Assembly: GCF_011745365.1 (NCBI RefSeq)
Contig: NW_024468911.1
Location: 800,759 to 864,758 of the forward strand
Direction: 5' to 3'
Length of the DNA: 64,000 nucleotides
From: Cryphonectria parasitica EP155
Taxonomy: Eukaryota > Ascomycota > Sordariomycetes > Diaporthales > Cryphonectriaceae
Shown: positions 22,201 to 33,334 of the stretch, piece by piece
How the letters are laid out: each line of letters opens with the position of its first letter
How positions within the stretch are numbered: position 1 is the stretch's first letter
Made by a program: the position numbers and the translations under genes
Notes under the pieces: model-generated
Databases searched by the model: none
What the model was told of the DNA's origin: nothing
The model's input: the letters and a program-made list of their open reading frames with translations, nothing else

Positions 22201-22799
22201 TTACAGCCTTAGCTCGCCACCAATTGATGGAGGAGCCTTGCCCCAAGCAAGAGAGAGCCAGCCGCCAATCAGGCAGAGGCCACCGAGGGGGGTGACTGGT
22301 CCCAGTACTTTGAAGCGGGCCGGATCTAGAATGAGGGCATAGATGCTTCCACTGAACATGGTCATGCCAGCTGTGAAGAGTCCTGCGGCGAGTGGGTTGT
22401 CGCGAGCGACCAGAACAGCAACGGAGTGAATGAGCTGTTGGGGGGAGGGCGTTGTCAGCCATGGACAGAGGTCGACTTTCTGAGACGGAGAAGGAGGAGA
22501 GAGAGGGAGAGAGGGGGAGAGGGGGAGAGAGAGAGAGTGAGGTAACTGGAAATGCGTAAGTGAGTATGTACCTGGTAATGAGCTGCTGTCGCCCAGCTTG
22601 CGAGCTTTGCAGGGTCGTTGATGCGCTGCTTCAGGCCATGAGCACCAAAGGCTCCCAGGCAAACCGCTGCAGCGCCATAGACGGCACCGACACGCCACCA
22701 GGTAGCAGAAGTGTTGCTCATTCTGTCTCTCTGGGGAGTGCGCTGGGCTAAAAGAGGAGTGGATTCGTTATTGGTGTTATTGTTGTTGCTGCTTGACAT
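22201..22799 (-). CDS. DUF423 (YgdD/TMEM256-like) small membrane protein
   Basis: Two exons (22799-22572, 22434-22201) encode 153 aa. The first 30 residues are Asn/Ser rich and hydrophilic. About four hydrophobic helices follow: RVGAVYGAAAVCLGAFGAHGLK, a segment around LIHSVAVLVA, LFTAGMTMFSGSIYAL, and LGGLCLIGGWLSLAWG. GAFGAHGLK and the GxxFxxGxxxFSGSIY-like block are hallmarks of the DUF423 family (PF04241), whose function is unknown. The intron begins GTACAT, ends ACAG, and is filled with GA/CT-rich simple sequence (about 22495-22541). The call is firm at family level. Confidence 0.92.
22495..22541. repeat. GA-rich simple sequence in the DUF423 intron
   Basis: GAGAGAGGGAGAGAGGGGG-type purine repeats on the plus strand fill the middle of the 137-nt intron. 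On the transcript strand they form a long pyrimidine tract upstream of the acceptor. Confidence 0.8.
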
Positions 22800-23221
22800 T
22801 TACGTGGTTGTTGACGTCGTCGTTTCTCTGTTGTGCAGTTGTACAAAGTCAAATTGATTACTTAGTTTGGTACAGATTTGTGCAACATGACAAAGATGAA
22901 ATCATGAGCTGAGTTCGGTCTGGGGTTCTTGAGATGATTTAGGGGGTTAGGGCAGGTATCTAGGAGGGAAGGTGGGGCCCCCCCCCAAGGCCGGGGGTAA
23001 GGTAACAACGTCCTAACCCTATGAGCAGGGATTCATTGCCAATGAATGACGAACGCCTTGTTGTCCTGTTCCCTGGGGAGTTGCAACTCCTCCTCTTGCC
23101 GTCTCAGTCAGCACCTACTTACGACACCACACAACCACAACCTCTCCAACTTCTTACAGAAGTAAAAGAAAAAAAAAAGTTAAAAAAATTAAGCGTCTCT
23201 CTCTCTCTGTCTTTCAACATC

Positions 23222-23971
23222 ATGAAGCGTCTCATCGCCTTTGACCTGGACGGCACGCTGGCGGAGAGTAAACAAGCTGTCGACTCCGAAATGGCCTCCA
23301 TCCTTGCTCGGCTCAGCCACGTCGCCGACATCTGTGTCATCTCTGGCGGAGATTGGCCTCAGTTCGAGAAGCAGGTCGCCAGCCGCCTTCCCGAGGACAC
23401 CGACCGTTCTCGTTTCTGGCTCATGCCGACTACAGGCACCAAGCTATACCGCTTCGAGGGCGCAGCCTGGTCCCGCAAGTACGCGGACCTCTTCACGGAC
23501 GACGAGCGCGCCCACATCATCAAGGAGCTCCGTGCATCCATAGACCGCCTGGGCTTTACGCCCACAGAGGTCTGGGGCGAGCAGATCGAGGACCGCGGCA
23601 GCCAGATCACCTTCTCTGCCCTGGGCCAGCAGGCCCCGCTGCACCCAAAGGAGGCCTGGGACCCCAAGCAGGAGAAGCGTCGACGCATCCAGGCCGACTT
23701 GCAGCCTATCCTGCCGCATGTTTCGGTCCGCATCGGCGGCGCCACCTCGATAGATATCACTCGCGCTGGTGTCGACAAGGCCTACGGCATCGAGCGTCTC
23801 TCTGAGATCTCGGGCATCCCCAAGGCGGATATGCTCTTCTTTGGCGACGCCCTCTACCCCGGCGGCAATGACGCCCCCGTCAAGGACACTGCTGGTGTTG
23901 ACTCCGTCCAGGTCTACAATGTCGACCAGACCAAGAGAGCTCTCGAGGCCGTCATATTGTGTCTCGCCTGA
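23222..23971 (+). CDS. HAD-IIB (phosphomannomutase-like) hydrolase, bacterial type
   Basis: This single-exon gene encodes 249 aa. HAD motif I is FDLDGTLAES near residue 7, motif II ISGGDW about residue 40, and motif IV around FFGDALYPGGND about residue 203. The cap region and the overall length fit the HAD-IIB branch that includes eukaryotic phosphomannomutase. The key segments (start MKRLIAFDLDGTLAE, ISGGDWPQFE, GTKLYRF) look like a widespread bacterial phosphatase rather than fungal SEC53. The frame extends upstream to an ATG at 23021, but that part translates a CT-rich leader into SVSLSLS-like sequence. I therefore take 23222 as the start. It probably removes phosphate from a sugar phosphate; the substrate is unknown. 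Absence of introns and the bacterial-like sequence suggest horizontal transfer. Confidence 0.88.
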   Translation: MKRLIAFDLDGTLAESKQAVDSEMASILARLSHVADICVISGGDWPQFEKQVASRLPEDTDRSRFWLMPTTGTKLYRFEGAAWSRKYADLFTDDERAHIIKELRASIDRLGFTPTEVWGEQIEDRGSQITFSALGQQAPLHPKEAWDPKQEKRRRIQADLQPILPHVSVRIGGATSIDITRAGVDKAYGIERLSEISGIPKADMLFFGDALYPGGNDAPVKDTAGVDSVQVYNVDQTKRALEAVILCLA

Positions 23972-25420
23972 ACGGTTCTCTTATGCGGCGCCGCCACTCA
24001 TCCAGACCAACAGCGATCTGCCAAGGCTAGTTGGGGCCTGATTTGACCCGACGCGGCAGCTCATCCATCACAACCTTCAATTTCCTCCCTTCGTCTTCTT
24101 TCTTTCTTTCTCTTCCTCCTTTACGTGTGGCCACCCTGCAAGCCCCACATGTAATAATGTACAGTACAAGCACGACATGGAAGGCGACGCCGGCCGCTGG
24201 TGAGGGGATACGCAGCGCCTCAAAAAGACGTGTTGTGGGACGGATTGGTTTGAAGTCTCGTCGCCTCACACACATGGAGGAAACCGGTGTGCGACAACAC
24301 AAGTGCATCCCAGACGGAGTTGAAAATAAAGGGAGAAGGAAAAAGAAGAAGAAAGAACAAAAAGCGATTGTTATCTCGACAGAAATAAACCGACACGTCT
24401 CAAAAACAAACTCTGGCGTTCTTTTGCGCTGTCCTTTGTCCCACACTCGCGCGCGGTGCATGACAGTGCATTTGTCAGTTTTCTGATATTTCGACAGCAT
24501 CAAAAATTTGGAGAAAGGCCCGAATGGCCGATCACAGCACCAAGCTCATCTGCCGGAGTTGCAGCTGAAGCCTAATTTGATTAGTGCTTGATCCTGCAGA
24601 ACGGGTGGTGAGCGGAAACGCCACGCGCCCCTCCGCGCAGAGCTTAATCGCCGTGTGGCCAGCACGCCAGCAAGCACGTCCACTGCAACTTCACCGTCAC
24701 AGTGGAGAAGGGGAACCCCCCGGGGGGGGGGGGTGTGCGTTGAAAAGTGAGAAGAGAGAGAGAGAGCCTGCAGCCGCTGCAGAGAGTAGGGAGAGAGTGT
24801 GGTGTGCAGGCATCTGGATGCTGCATGACTGCCTCATACGGTAACATGCACCGGGATCACTGCCAATACGGAGCCTTCGAACACTATCAAGCTATCTCGC
24901 TTGGTTGAGATTGTGGCGACACTTGCTCCTCTGATGTGTATCTATTCTGGAAGATCTTGCGCAAAGCCTGGTTGCTGCTATAAGTCTAATCCTACTGCAT
25001 ATGACGCGAAACTTATAGGCCTGGGTCGTACAGAGGGGCCCGAGTACCACACCCTTGACTGATCTGGAAGTAGCCGGAAGGAATGATGTCTTAACCATGT
25101 CCTGCGGTACATGCAAGCGTACATAAATAGGAAAGCATAAGAAGCCAATGCTGCTTCAGGGGGGCTGCAAGACCAACAGGCCCCGTCGTCGTACCTTGTA
25201 TGGAGAGAGGTCCACGCGTCTTTGCCAAGGATCCCGCTGAGACGCAGCTACGCAGGGGAGCCCCCGACCCACCTGGACGAGGGAGACGAATTGAATAAAG
25301 ACATTGTTAACGTCTTGTCCTCGCTCTGAACCCAATTCCTACGAATATCTCTTCCCCTCCCCCCCCCCCCCCCCTTCCAAACCATGAGGCTATCTGTACG
25401 GTGATCTGGCGGCCTTCATC
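23972..25420. other. Intergenic region with G/C homopolymers
   Basis: No supported gene lies here. It holds a CT-rich block (24080-24120), an A/G-rich block (24330-24362), a 12-G run (24722-24733), a GA microsatellite (about 24753-24768) and a 16-C run (25359-25374) shortly before the transporter start. Confidence 0.5.
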
Positions 25421-27543
25421 ATGGAGCAAGCGGCACCTGACAGTGCCGAGCATCGCTTGACGGTAACGCAGATCCGGAGGAAACGACTCATCCGTGTCTG
25501 TGTCCATCTCGGCATCGGCGGACTCTTTACAGGGTAAGGGATTGTCCCCACCCTGCCTTTCCCATCGCTGCCACTATGCTTGAGGAATTCAAAATCTAAC
25601 GGGCGCGGCTACGGCTACCTTACCTAACAGTTGGTGGATCGCCGGCCTCATCCTCCACCGAAACGACAAGAACTGGATTGTGCCATTTCTTGTCTGGCTG
25701 GCCGTCATCAGCAGACTGCTCCTCTGGCATATCCCCAGCGTGCGCCTTGTGCGGCCTCTGGCGAGGTTATGGGAGAGGGCCATTACCCGGCCCGCCAATG
25801 TTGTGCCTCCAAAATGGACCCTGATCGGCAGTTGGATTCTCCTGATTGGGCTGATCGCAACCGTGGCGATGGTTGCTCCCGACTTCCAAGACAACACGAC
25901 CGTCAACCGAGGCGTCAGCCTGGCCGGCCTTGCCGTCATGCTTGCCCTGCTGTGGCTGACGTCCAGAAACCGGAGGAAGATCAGCTGGTACACCGTGTTG
26001 TGTGGCCTGTACCTCCAGTACATCGTTGCCCTCTTCGTCCTCCGAACAAGCGTCGGATACAACATTTTTACATTTCTGTCGGATCGTGCATCGGACCTGC
26101 TGGGCTTTGCAGATGAAGGGCTCGCCTTTCTGACAGACAGCTCTGTCCCTGAGCTGTCTTGGTTCGTGATCAGCGTTGTGCCGCCTATTATTTTCTTTGC
26201 GGGCATAGCCCAACTCCTGACTTATTGGTAAGCGAGAGCCTATTGAAAGAAGAAGAAAAAAAGAAAAAAGAAAGAAGAAGAAAAAAACAAGACGATTCCA
26301 CCCCCTCACCCCGCCCCTCAAAAGGAAACCAAAAACCAAGGCCATGCTTGCTAACTTAATTTGTGATTTCCTGCAGGGGCGCACTGCAGTGGCTCGTCAC
26401 GAAAGCCGCAACATTCTTTTACTGGGCTTTAAAGGTATCGGGCGCCGAGGCAGTAGTGGCAGCGTCATCGCCATTCTTCGGACAGGGAGAGAGTGTGATG
26501 CTCATCCGACCCTTTCTGAATGATCTTACCCATGCAGAGCTACATCAGGTCATGTGCTCTGGATTTGCGACCATCGCCGGCAGTGTGCTGGTTGCGTACA
26601 TCAGTCTCGGCGTCAACGGGACTGCATTGATTTCTTCCTGTAGGTTTCAGCCACCCCAGACCAGGATTTTCTTTTTCCTTCTTTTTTTCTTCTTCTTCTT
26701 TTCGTTACTGACAATAATCACAGGCGTCATGTCCATTCCTGCGTCCATCGTCGTCAGCAAGCTCAGGTATCCGGAGACGGAAGAGACGCTGACCGCCGAG
26801 AAGTTGACGCTGACGCCCGAGGACAACAAGGCCGAAGCCAGCAACTGGATGCACGCCTTCACCAACGGCTGCTGGCTCGGCTTCAAGCTTGCAGGCATTG
26901 TGGTGGCCGTCCTTGGCTCGGTCATCGCCCTTGTGGACTTGTGCGACGCCCTGCTCACCTGGTTTGGCAGCTACCTCAACATCGAGGAACTGACGCTGGA
27001 GATCATATTCGGCTATGCGCTGGTCCCTGTCGCTTTTCTCCTTGGTGTCCCCAGGGACCATGACATAGTCCTTGTCTCGCGCCTGATTGCTGTCAAGATC
27101 CTAAGGGTGAGTAACAACCACACCTTATGGTGTTCCTTATACCATCCAAGAAGTCCAAGGGAGGGCTATATCAGTATTGTATGTTGTGCTGACATATCCA
27201 TTCTTCTGCCACACAGAATGAATTCATCGCCTATGAGGAACTCCAGACGAGCCCCGCCTATATACCACTGAGCCCCAGATCACGCCTGATCGCGACCTAC
27301 AGCCTGTGCGGGTTCGGGAATCTCGGGTCGTTAGGCACCCAGGTCGGGCTGATGACACAGATGGCACCCCGCAGGAACAAGGATATCGCCAGCGTGGCTT
27401 TCAGCGCCTTCATCACCGGCGTCATCTCTACACTTACGAGCGCGGGCATGGCTGGGATGCTGCTTGGGGAGCAGTCGGCTATGTCGTTGCTGCAGCCGAC
27501 GACTAGTTCACCGGCGGCTACGGCGACATCTCCATCTGCATAG
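25421..27543 (+). CDS. Concentrative nucleoside transporter (CNT/SLC28 family)
   Basis: Five exons (25421-25533, 25631-26227, 26377-26639, 26724-27106, 27217-27543) encode 560 aa. Many hydrophobic helices are spread over the whole length. The gate region has GQGESVMLIRPF (about 345), the ISSCVMSIPASIV segment spans the exon 3/4 junction, and the CNT signature AVKILRNEFIAY spans the exon 4/5 junction. The C-terminus has LSPRSRLIATYSLCGFGNLGSLG, matching the nucleoside recognition domain (PF07662). Fungal relatives import purine nucleosides and uridine with protons across the plasma membrane. The N-terminal tail before the first helix is short for this group, so an unseen 5' exon is possible. 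Exon junctions falling inside conserved motifs support the model. Confidence 0.93.
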
Positions 27544-28267
27544 ATGGTTTTTAGTTTTTTTTTTTTCATTTTCAAAAAGAAGCGAATACCATATGATTTG
27601 ATGAATCCTTGATCTGCTCACTTGCGTACGTGCACTTGTGATTTGTTGATGTATACTTGATTCAAGTCAACGCTATTTTTCATAGTGAAGTGACACAGTG
27701 ACTATTAATTGCGTTTCATGTTGGCAATCTATATTGGCAGCAGAGCTGTTATAATCACCCTTTGGGCGTATGGAGTAAATTAGTATGTCATCCAGTTACC
27801 AGCGTCTTCCTGACCCTATGACACGGACTCCCAATCAGAGAAACGGCCAAGGGAAGTCTGGGCAATGGTGTGTCTCACAGACAATTTAGAGGGCCTGCTC
27901 ACTTGGTATAGGATGCATTGAATCAGCGTAAATTTTGTAATAAAAAGACCACACAATGTGAACTGAACACCCTTTATTATGTTTGGTCAATACTGATCCA
28001 GTCCGCGATGATTATTGCCAAACAACCACATTAACAGCAGACAAAGAAAACGGCAAACAGCTCATTGCATAAAATGAAGCATAATTGCCTCTACCAAACT
28101 CTCCTCGTCAATAACCTCTCATTCACCCAACCGTGCGAGACAAATGTAAGTGAAGATCCCCATTGAACTCTTTCTTGAGCCCATAGAACTCACCAACGCC
28201 TATTGGCCACGAATCCAGAGAAGAGAAACACTGCCAGAGCCCGTCGTGCTGATTTACCATCAGCAAG
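27544..28267. other. Intergenic region
   Basis: This is the 3' flank of the transporter (T-rich about 27550-27566) followed by AT-rich sequence. No gene is visible before the small ORF. Confidence 0.5.
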
Positions 28268-28459
28268 ATGTGCTTCTACGCATACGTAAAGGTCAAGTGC
28301 GACAACTGTGGCGAGGAGCTCTACTGCACCACCCTCAAAAAACGAGACTGCCGCAAGAAGTCCTGTAATCGGAAGGTTCCCGCCGGAACGCCTGTCAAGG
28401 TGTCGGAGAAGAAGGCTACCGACAAGACCCATTCCTGCCACTTTCCTCTTGTCGTTTGA
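28268..28459 (+). CDS. 63-aa cysteine- and lysine-rich small protein, unknown function
   Basis: A compact ORF of 63 codons contains seven cysteines (2, 11, 14, 20, 28, 33, 57). CDNCGEELYC and CRKKSC spacings resemble a small zinc ribbon or knuckle. There is no signal peptide, and the protein is basic (many Lys and Arg). Small cytoplasmic or nuclear proteins starting MC-aromatic and carrying paired cysteines are frequent in filamentous ascomycetes, and this one resembles them, but I cannot name a family. Codon use is GC-rich at third positions, unlike the surrounding AT-rich DNA, which supports coding. The function is unknown. Confidence 0.6.
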   Translation: MCFYAYVKVKCDNCGEELYCTTLKKRDCRKKSCNRKVPAGTPVKVSEKKATDKTHSCHFPLVV

Positions 28460-29102
28460 GAGGTTGACCAAGGAGCCTTGGTGGTAGAGCTTGGGGGGTG
28501 CCGCATTTATCGCGGTATGTGAGACGCAACGTAACGTTCTTTGTTTTCCGCAGCGCATTGGAGGCTTGGAAGCCGGTGACCGGGTCCTCAGAGGTCCCAG
28601 CGTACTCTAGGGTAAGTTGTAGGCTATTTCTTCTTCTCGCAAAATGACATCCGGAGTACTTCGCCAGGCCGTGACGTAAGCTAGTAGTATATAAATTGAT
28701 TCATACCATCAGGTAGCTCTAATGTGTCATAACTTTGTGACTAGCTTTCATAGGAGTGACCACAAAGCAATGATGAAACAAATATGACTGCCTCTGTCAT
28801 GATTAATCAAAATATCACCACTCCGGCGCACTCAACAAGCAATATCGATTCTACTGTAATATAAGACAATGCAAGTGTTAGGCAACGAAAGCCTGTTGGG
28901 TGACTGTGACTAAAAGATTATCAAGAAATCTATTGAAAGCATAAACAGCGACGTATGAACCAAGACATAATAGTCCATGGCTCTTCTATCAAATTGTAAT
29001 CAGAACGGAATCAAGAGACCTACTGCCCTTTCTTTCTTCCTCTAGTCTAGCCCTACATTCCTATCACCGTAACGCTCCTATGCTGGAACTCAGCGCACAT
29101 GA
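28460..29102. other. Intergenic, AT-rich
   Basis: No gene is visible between the small ORF and the 3' end of the cyclopropane synthase gene. It is AT-rich from 28690 to 29040. Confidence 0.5.
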
Positions 29103-30550
29103 TCAGACTGGCTGGAGAAGCGCAAGGCAATTTTCTCTGCCCACCGTAATGGCAACATCCCCTAGCGCCTTGGTCTCGAAACCTGCCTCACAATAACAGA
29201 AATAATACTGTGTGCCATTCAATAGTCAGTTCGTTGTCACTATCTCTGCACGGACTCTTCGCGGTAAGGACTCACATGCCACTTTCTCCTGAATACTTCC
29301 ATGTCGACTGTAGTCATCTCGGGCTGACTTTCCTTCAGTGCTGGCACAATTTTGCCGTCAAAGGCCTCCTGAAATGCTGCATCCCAGCATCTCAGAGCCT
29401 TGGGGTAATGCATCCCAACGTTCCTGATTTCCTCCACGATGAGCCCGCCCATCGATCCTCGATTGATGCTGTCCACGAGTGCGGTAACAGTGGGCAGATG
29501 ACCACCAGGAAATATGTATTTCTTGATAAAGTCCTGGCTGTGCCGGTATTGTTCGTACCTGGCCTCCGGGATGGTGATGCACTGGAAGAATCCAATTCCA
29601 CCGTCCTTCTTGAGATACTGGTCCACGCAGCTGAAGTATGTGTCTAGGAAGTCATGTCCGACATGCTCGATCATCTCGATGCTGACAATCTTGTCAAACG
29701 CCCCCATGCCACCTAGCTCCCGATAATCGGCTTGCACGACCGAGATCTTGTCCTCCAGTCCTGCCGCCCGCACACGCTCCTCAGCAAGCCGTTTCTGTTC
29801 AGCGCTTGGGGTCACCGTCGTGACGTGGCAGCCGGTCGTCTGAGCTGCGGTGATAGCAAAGCTGCCCCAGCCTGTGCCGATCTCGAGCACATGGTCTGAC
29901 GCCACGATTCTCGCCGCCGAGACTGCGTACCGAAGCTTCCTGCGCTGGGCGTCCTCGAGGGACTCGGTCTTGGACAGGGGGTCTGATGGCGGCAGCCAGA
30001 TGGGGGCCGAGTACGTCATGTCAGGGCTGAGAAAGGCCTTGAACATGTCGTTGCTGAGTGAATAGTGCGCGGCGGCGTTGAGGCGCGAGGTGCCGATGTG
30101 ATTCAGGGTTCTGAACGGCACCCGCTTGAGTATAGGCCCGAACAGAGAGGGTAAGAACCCCACCGTCGCGGGCTTGTAAATGGCCTCCTTGTTGTGGATG
30201 AAGAATTTTAGGACGGACGTGAGGTCTGAGGTGCTAATCTCCCGAAGCATGTAGCTCTGCGAGAAGCCAATGTCGCCGAAAGCGAGGACCCGCAACCAGA
30301 AGACTTCATTCTGTATTTTTATTGTTGGCGTTGTGGGCTTGGCAGATTTCTTGTTCCCCAGCATCAGGATCTGTCCATCTGGAGTCTCTAGTCGCAGTGC
30401 TCCTCGTGAAGCTCCTGAGAGGCTGGAGATGATCATCTGTCTAGCAAACGGTATCAGATACGCCAGGCTAGCATCGGCCAGCTGCCGCAACTGACTATTG
30501 GGGAATGCAAATGATATCGGAAAGAGATTAGGCGAAGTTTGTAACGACAT
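29103..30550 (-). CDS. Cyclopropane-fatty-acyl-phospholipid synthase
   Basis: Two exons (30550-29276, 29207-29103) encode 459 aa. The enzyme adds a methylene from S-adenosylmethionine across the double bond of an unsaturated acyl chain in a phospholipid. Conserved blocks include HYSLSNDMF (162-170), the SAM-binding VLEIGTGWG (221-229), SIEMIEHVGHDFL, FFQCITIPEARY and KKYIFPGGHLP. The short second exon restores the expected C-terminus KWHYYFCYCEAGF, so the intron (GTGAGT to ACAG) is well supported. Without it the frame ends in unrelated residues. The first ATG is at 30550, although the frame is open a little farther. It lies 1 kb downstream of a P450 gene on the same strand. A CACGTGGG element lies about 590 nt upstream. 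Confidence 0.95.
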
Positions 30551-31568
30551 GGCAAGGTAGATATGTGGTTGCACGTTGATGAAATCAAATCTCGTGTAAG
30601 TAACTAAGTAAACAAGCAAGAATTAAATTGTTTGTATTAACGTCATTGAAAGGGGGAAAAAGTCTCGAAGCCACCGAACAGTGAGAGAACACAAGACAGA
30701 GAAAAAGACAAAAAGTTCAATAGACGAGAAGATAGGGCGGAGAACACGATATATTTCCTGGGCCATTGCATGACCCCCAACGGCTGTTGGCGTTACGCCG
30801 TGTTGGAAGGCGGGCGACTGCGGATGGGCGCATCACATGAGCGGTCAGCATTCCGATGCCTAAAAGTCCCAATAGTTCGAGTGAAAAACCTGATTGCAGT
30901 CCGTGTTGGATCGTCTAACGTTGGGTGCATTGCCCCGTTGTCTGTCTGTCTTTGGCTAGAACATGAGCGGGATGGCTGTCTTTGTGTGAAAAAAGTATTG
31001 GTGGATCACCTCATCTCTCACGTCCTGTTTCAGTAATAATTTGATCAGTAATATTTTGAGATGTGATCAAGTCCAAAGATTCTGACTTGGCCGAGGCACC
31101 CGTGTCAGTTATTTCAAGACAATGGGAAATGCAACCCACGTGAGAAGTAGTTTGTACACCAGAGTGAACGGTTGGCGTGTTCCTGACGGAGTACATCGGG
31201 TGACCAATCCGGTTGTGTGTGGTGTCGTGTTAAATCACATCTAGATGTCGGAAGTGAGGAAGTAACACCAGCCCGTTTTTTTCTTTTCCCTTTTCCGTGT
31301 AAGGTGAGACAAGGTTTCGGCAAATCATCATGTCCTGCGAGTTTCACATGCCTGTCAAGGCTGGCAGGCTTCACGGCACATCTTGTGCTGCATTATATCT
31401 GAAGACCATTGGATCTTAATACGCCGCTCCCTACTGTCAGCCGTGTCACGGTTCCACAACCTTCTTCGACGTCCTTGCGGTGTCTGGACAACCAGGATAC
31501 ATTCCATTGATGCTTGTTTGTTCAACTTGAATGCTATTGTTTCCCTCTCGTCTTGTAGGTACGCCAGG
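30551..31568. promoter_or_regulatory. Promoter region of the cyclopropane synthase gene
   Basis: This spacer between two minus-strand genes has no supported ORF. It contains CCCACGTG at 31135-31142 and CCGAGG (CCTCGG on the minus strand) at 31091-31096. Confidence 0.45.
31135..31142 (-). promoter_or_regulatory. CACGTGGG (reverse), Pho4/NUC-1-type site
   Basis: The same extended E-box found twice in the dehydrogenase/GT4 promoter, here upstream of the cyclopropane synthase start and in its orientation. Confidence 0.45.
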
Positions 31569-33334
31569 CTATTTGATGCAGATGTGAACTCCACCGTCGC
31601 TATAGAATGATACTGCTTTTGCCTCCTTGAACGGCTTGTTGCATTCTCCAGCAGCCATCGAGATCTGAGAGAATTCCTGCAACAATCTCACAACCACATA
31701 CATGACCTCAGTCTGTACCATCTGTTGGCCCAAACAGGCCCGGGGTCCCGATCCAAAAGGCATGAAGAAGTCTCTCCTGCCCTCTTCAATGTATGTGGCA
31801 GTGGTAGCGCCGACCTCAACAACACCATCTGTGTTATCAGCTCTAGGCCCAGATGTTGCTTTGAGATCTCTTGGCTTTAACGCCGTGGTCCACCTGTCGG
31901 GCCGAAAGGCTGCCCAGTCTTCACCGTAAAGCCTAGGGTCTCGATTTAGGGAATACGTGCTCCAGACAACGGTCGTCCCAGCCGTGATTGGGATAGGACT
32001 CCGTCCATCCGACCCTCCTCCTGTTGGAAGAGTTGTGGTAACCTTGGCTGTCCGAGAGTGAGAGCTCACGGGGGAATATAGACGTAAAGCTGCGAATAGA
32101 CTTGTCAGTGACCAGGAAAAGAGAGGGGGGTTTTTTATTTGGAGGGGGGGGGGGAGGGGGAAGGACATTGTGGACCAGATCTTCAACATCCAGATGCTGT
32201 TGAGAAACATGACGAACCTTCCATGATGACCATACGCAAGAACTTCATAGTGGATAGTTCCTTGGCAGTAGGAAGCCGTTGTCCTAGGAAAGCAATCTCC
32301 TCCCGAAGTCTGTGCTGTGTGTCGGGGTGTTGTGAAAGGATATACATCAGATTCGCCAGAAAGGTTGATGTGGTATCGTAGCTGGCAAAGAAAACGTTCT
32401 GTAACTCTCCTTGGATCTGATTGTCAGATATTCCTGCGGCTTTCATGGTCCTGAAGACGCTGGGTGGTATTTCTCTTCCTTCCGCCAGGCCCTTGCTCCC
32501 TCCACTGCTCATCTCGGCAATGATTTCGTCCAATTGCATCCTGAAAAAAGCCTTCATCCCGTTGACAACGCCGATAAGTCGTTTGTATGATGTGAAGAGG
32601 CTCAGCCAGGCGAGTGGGCCGATAGCTATGAACTTCCCTGACGGCCCCTCGAAATACTTGACCAGAGCAAGGAAACGCAGTCCGTGTTGATGGCTTGTCT
32701 GCTTCGCTCCTCGTCCAAGGCATCTCGTAGACTTCCCGAACAAGAAATCAGTGACGACATCCAGGGTGAACATGGATGCCAAGTGATGAAAGTCGAATGA
32801 CCCAGCCGTCTCAGACAGACGGCGCATGTTCTTGATCAGATGCTGCACGTGAGGCTCTAGGAGAGCAGGCTCGTTGACCGCTGTCCTGGAGAAGATGGGC
32901 TTGAGGGTTTTCCGAGAGTACTTCCAAGCCGCGCCCTCGTTCATCAGGATGCCGTCACCGATGTGCTTTGCGGCTTCTTTGACCCAGCCTGCCTTCCCAA
33001 ACTGCTCAAAGCCTTCGGTGGTGATCCAACGAATATTTGCGGGTTCGATAGTGTAAATGCATGGCGCCCCAAACGTGTTCGCGACATAAGTCGGCCCGTA
33101 GGCAAGATGCCTTTGTCTGAAGCCTTCGGATAAACGTCCGTTGTTGAAGTCCCACCAGGAACGAATGACGAGATCTAATCCGAGGAGAGGATCAAGATGA
33201 GGGTATCTTGGGACAAAAGGACGGGATCCTTCCGTCTTGGAGAAGAGGAAAGGGATTATCAAACACTTGATCAAGATTATGAAAAACAGAAACGAGACCA
33301 TTGCTAGGAACGACATCATGTTGATTAAAGGCAT
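31569..33334 (-). CDS. Cytochrome P450, CYP52-clan-like
   Basis: Two exons (33334-32218, 32089-31569) encode 545 aa. An N-terminal anchor helix (about 8-30) is followed by a basic/Pro region. The I-helix oxygen-binding motif is FFASYDTTST. The K-helix ExxR (E372-A-L-R375) is created across the intron. FRPDRW is the PERF-like motif, and FGSGPRACLG holds the heme thiolate Cys491. The pattern around the heme and the LRLYSPV block resembles the fungal CYP52/CYP539 clan, whose members hydroxylate fatty acids or alkanes at the chain end, but the substrate cannot be fixed here. It should sit in the ER membrane and use NADPH-P450 reductase. The intron (GTTCGT to CGCAG) has an 11-G run on the plus strand. 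It lies on the same strand as the cyclopropane synthase. Confidence 0.93.

Noticed and set aside
23021..23221. In-frame upstream start for the HAD hydrolase
   Set aside because: The extension translates a CT-rich leader. The conserved protein starts at 23222.
30551..30619. Earlier start of the cyclopropane synthase frame
   Set aside because: It begins with TTG. The first ATG is at 30550.
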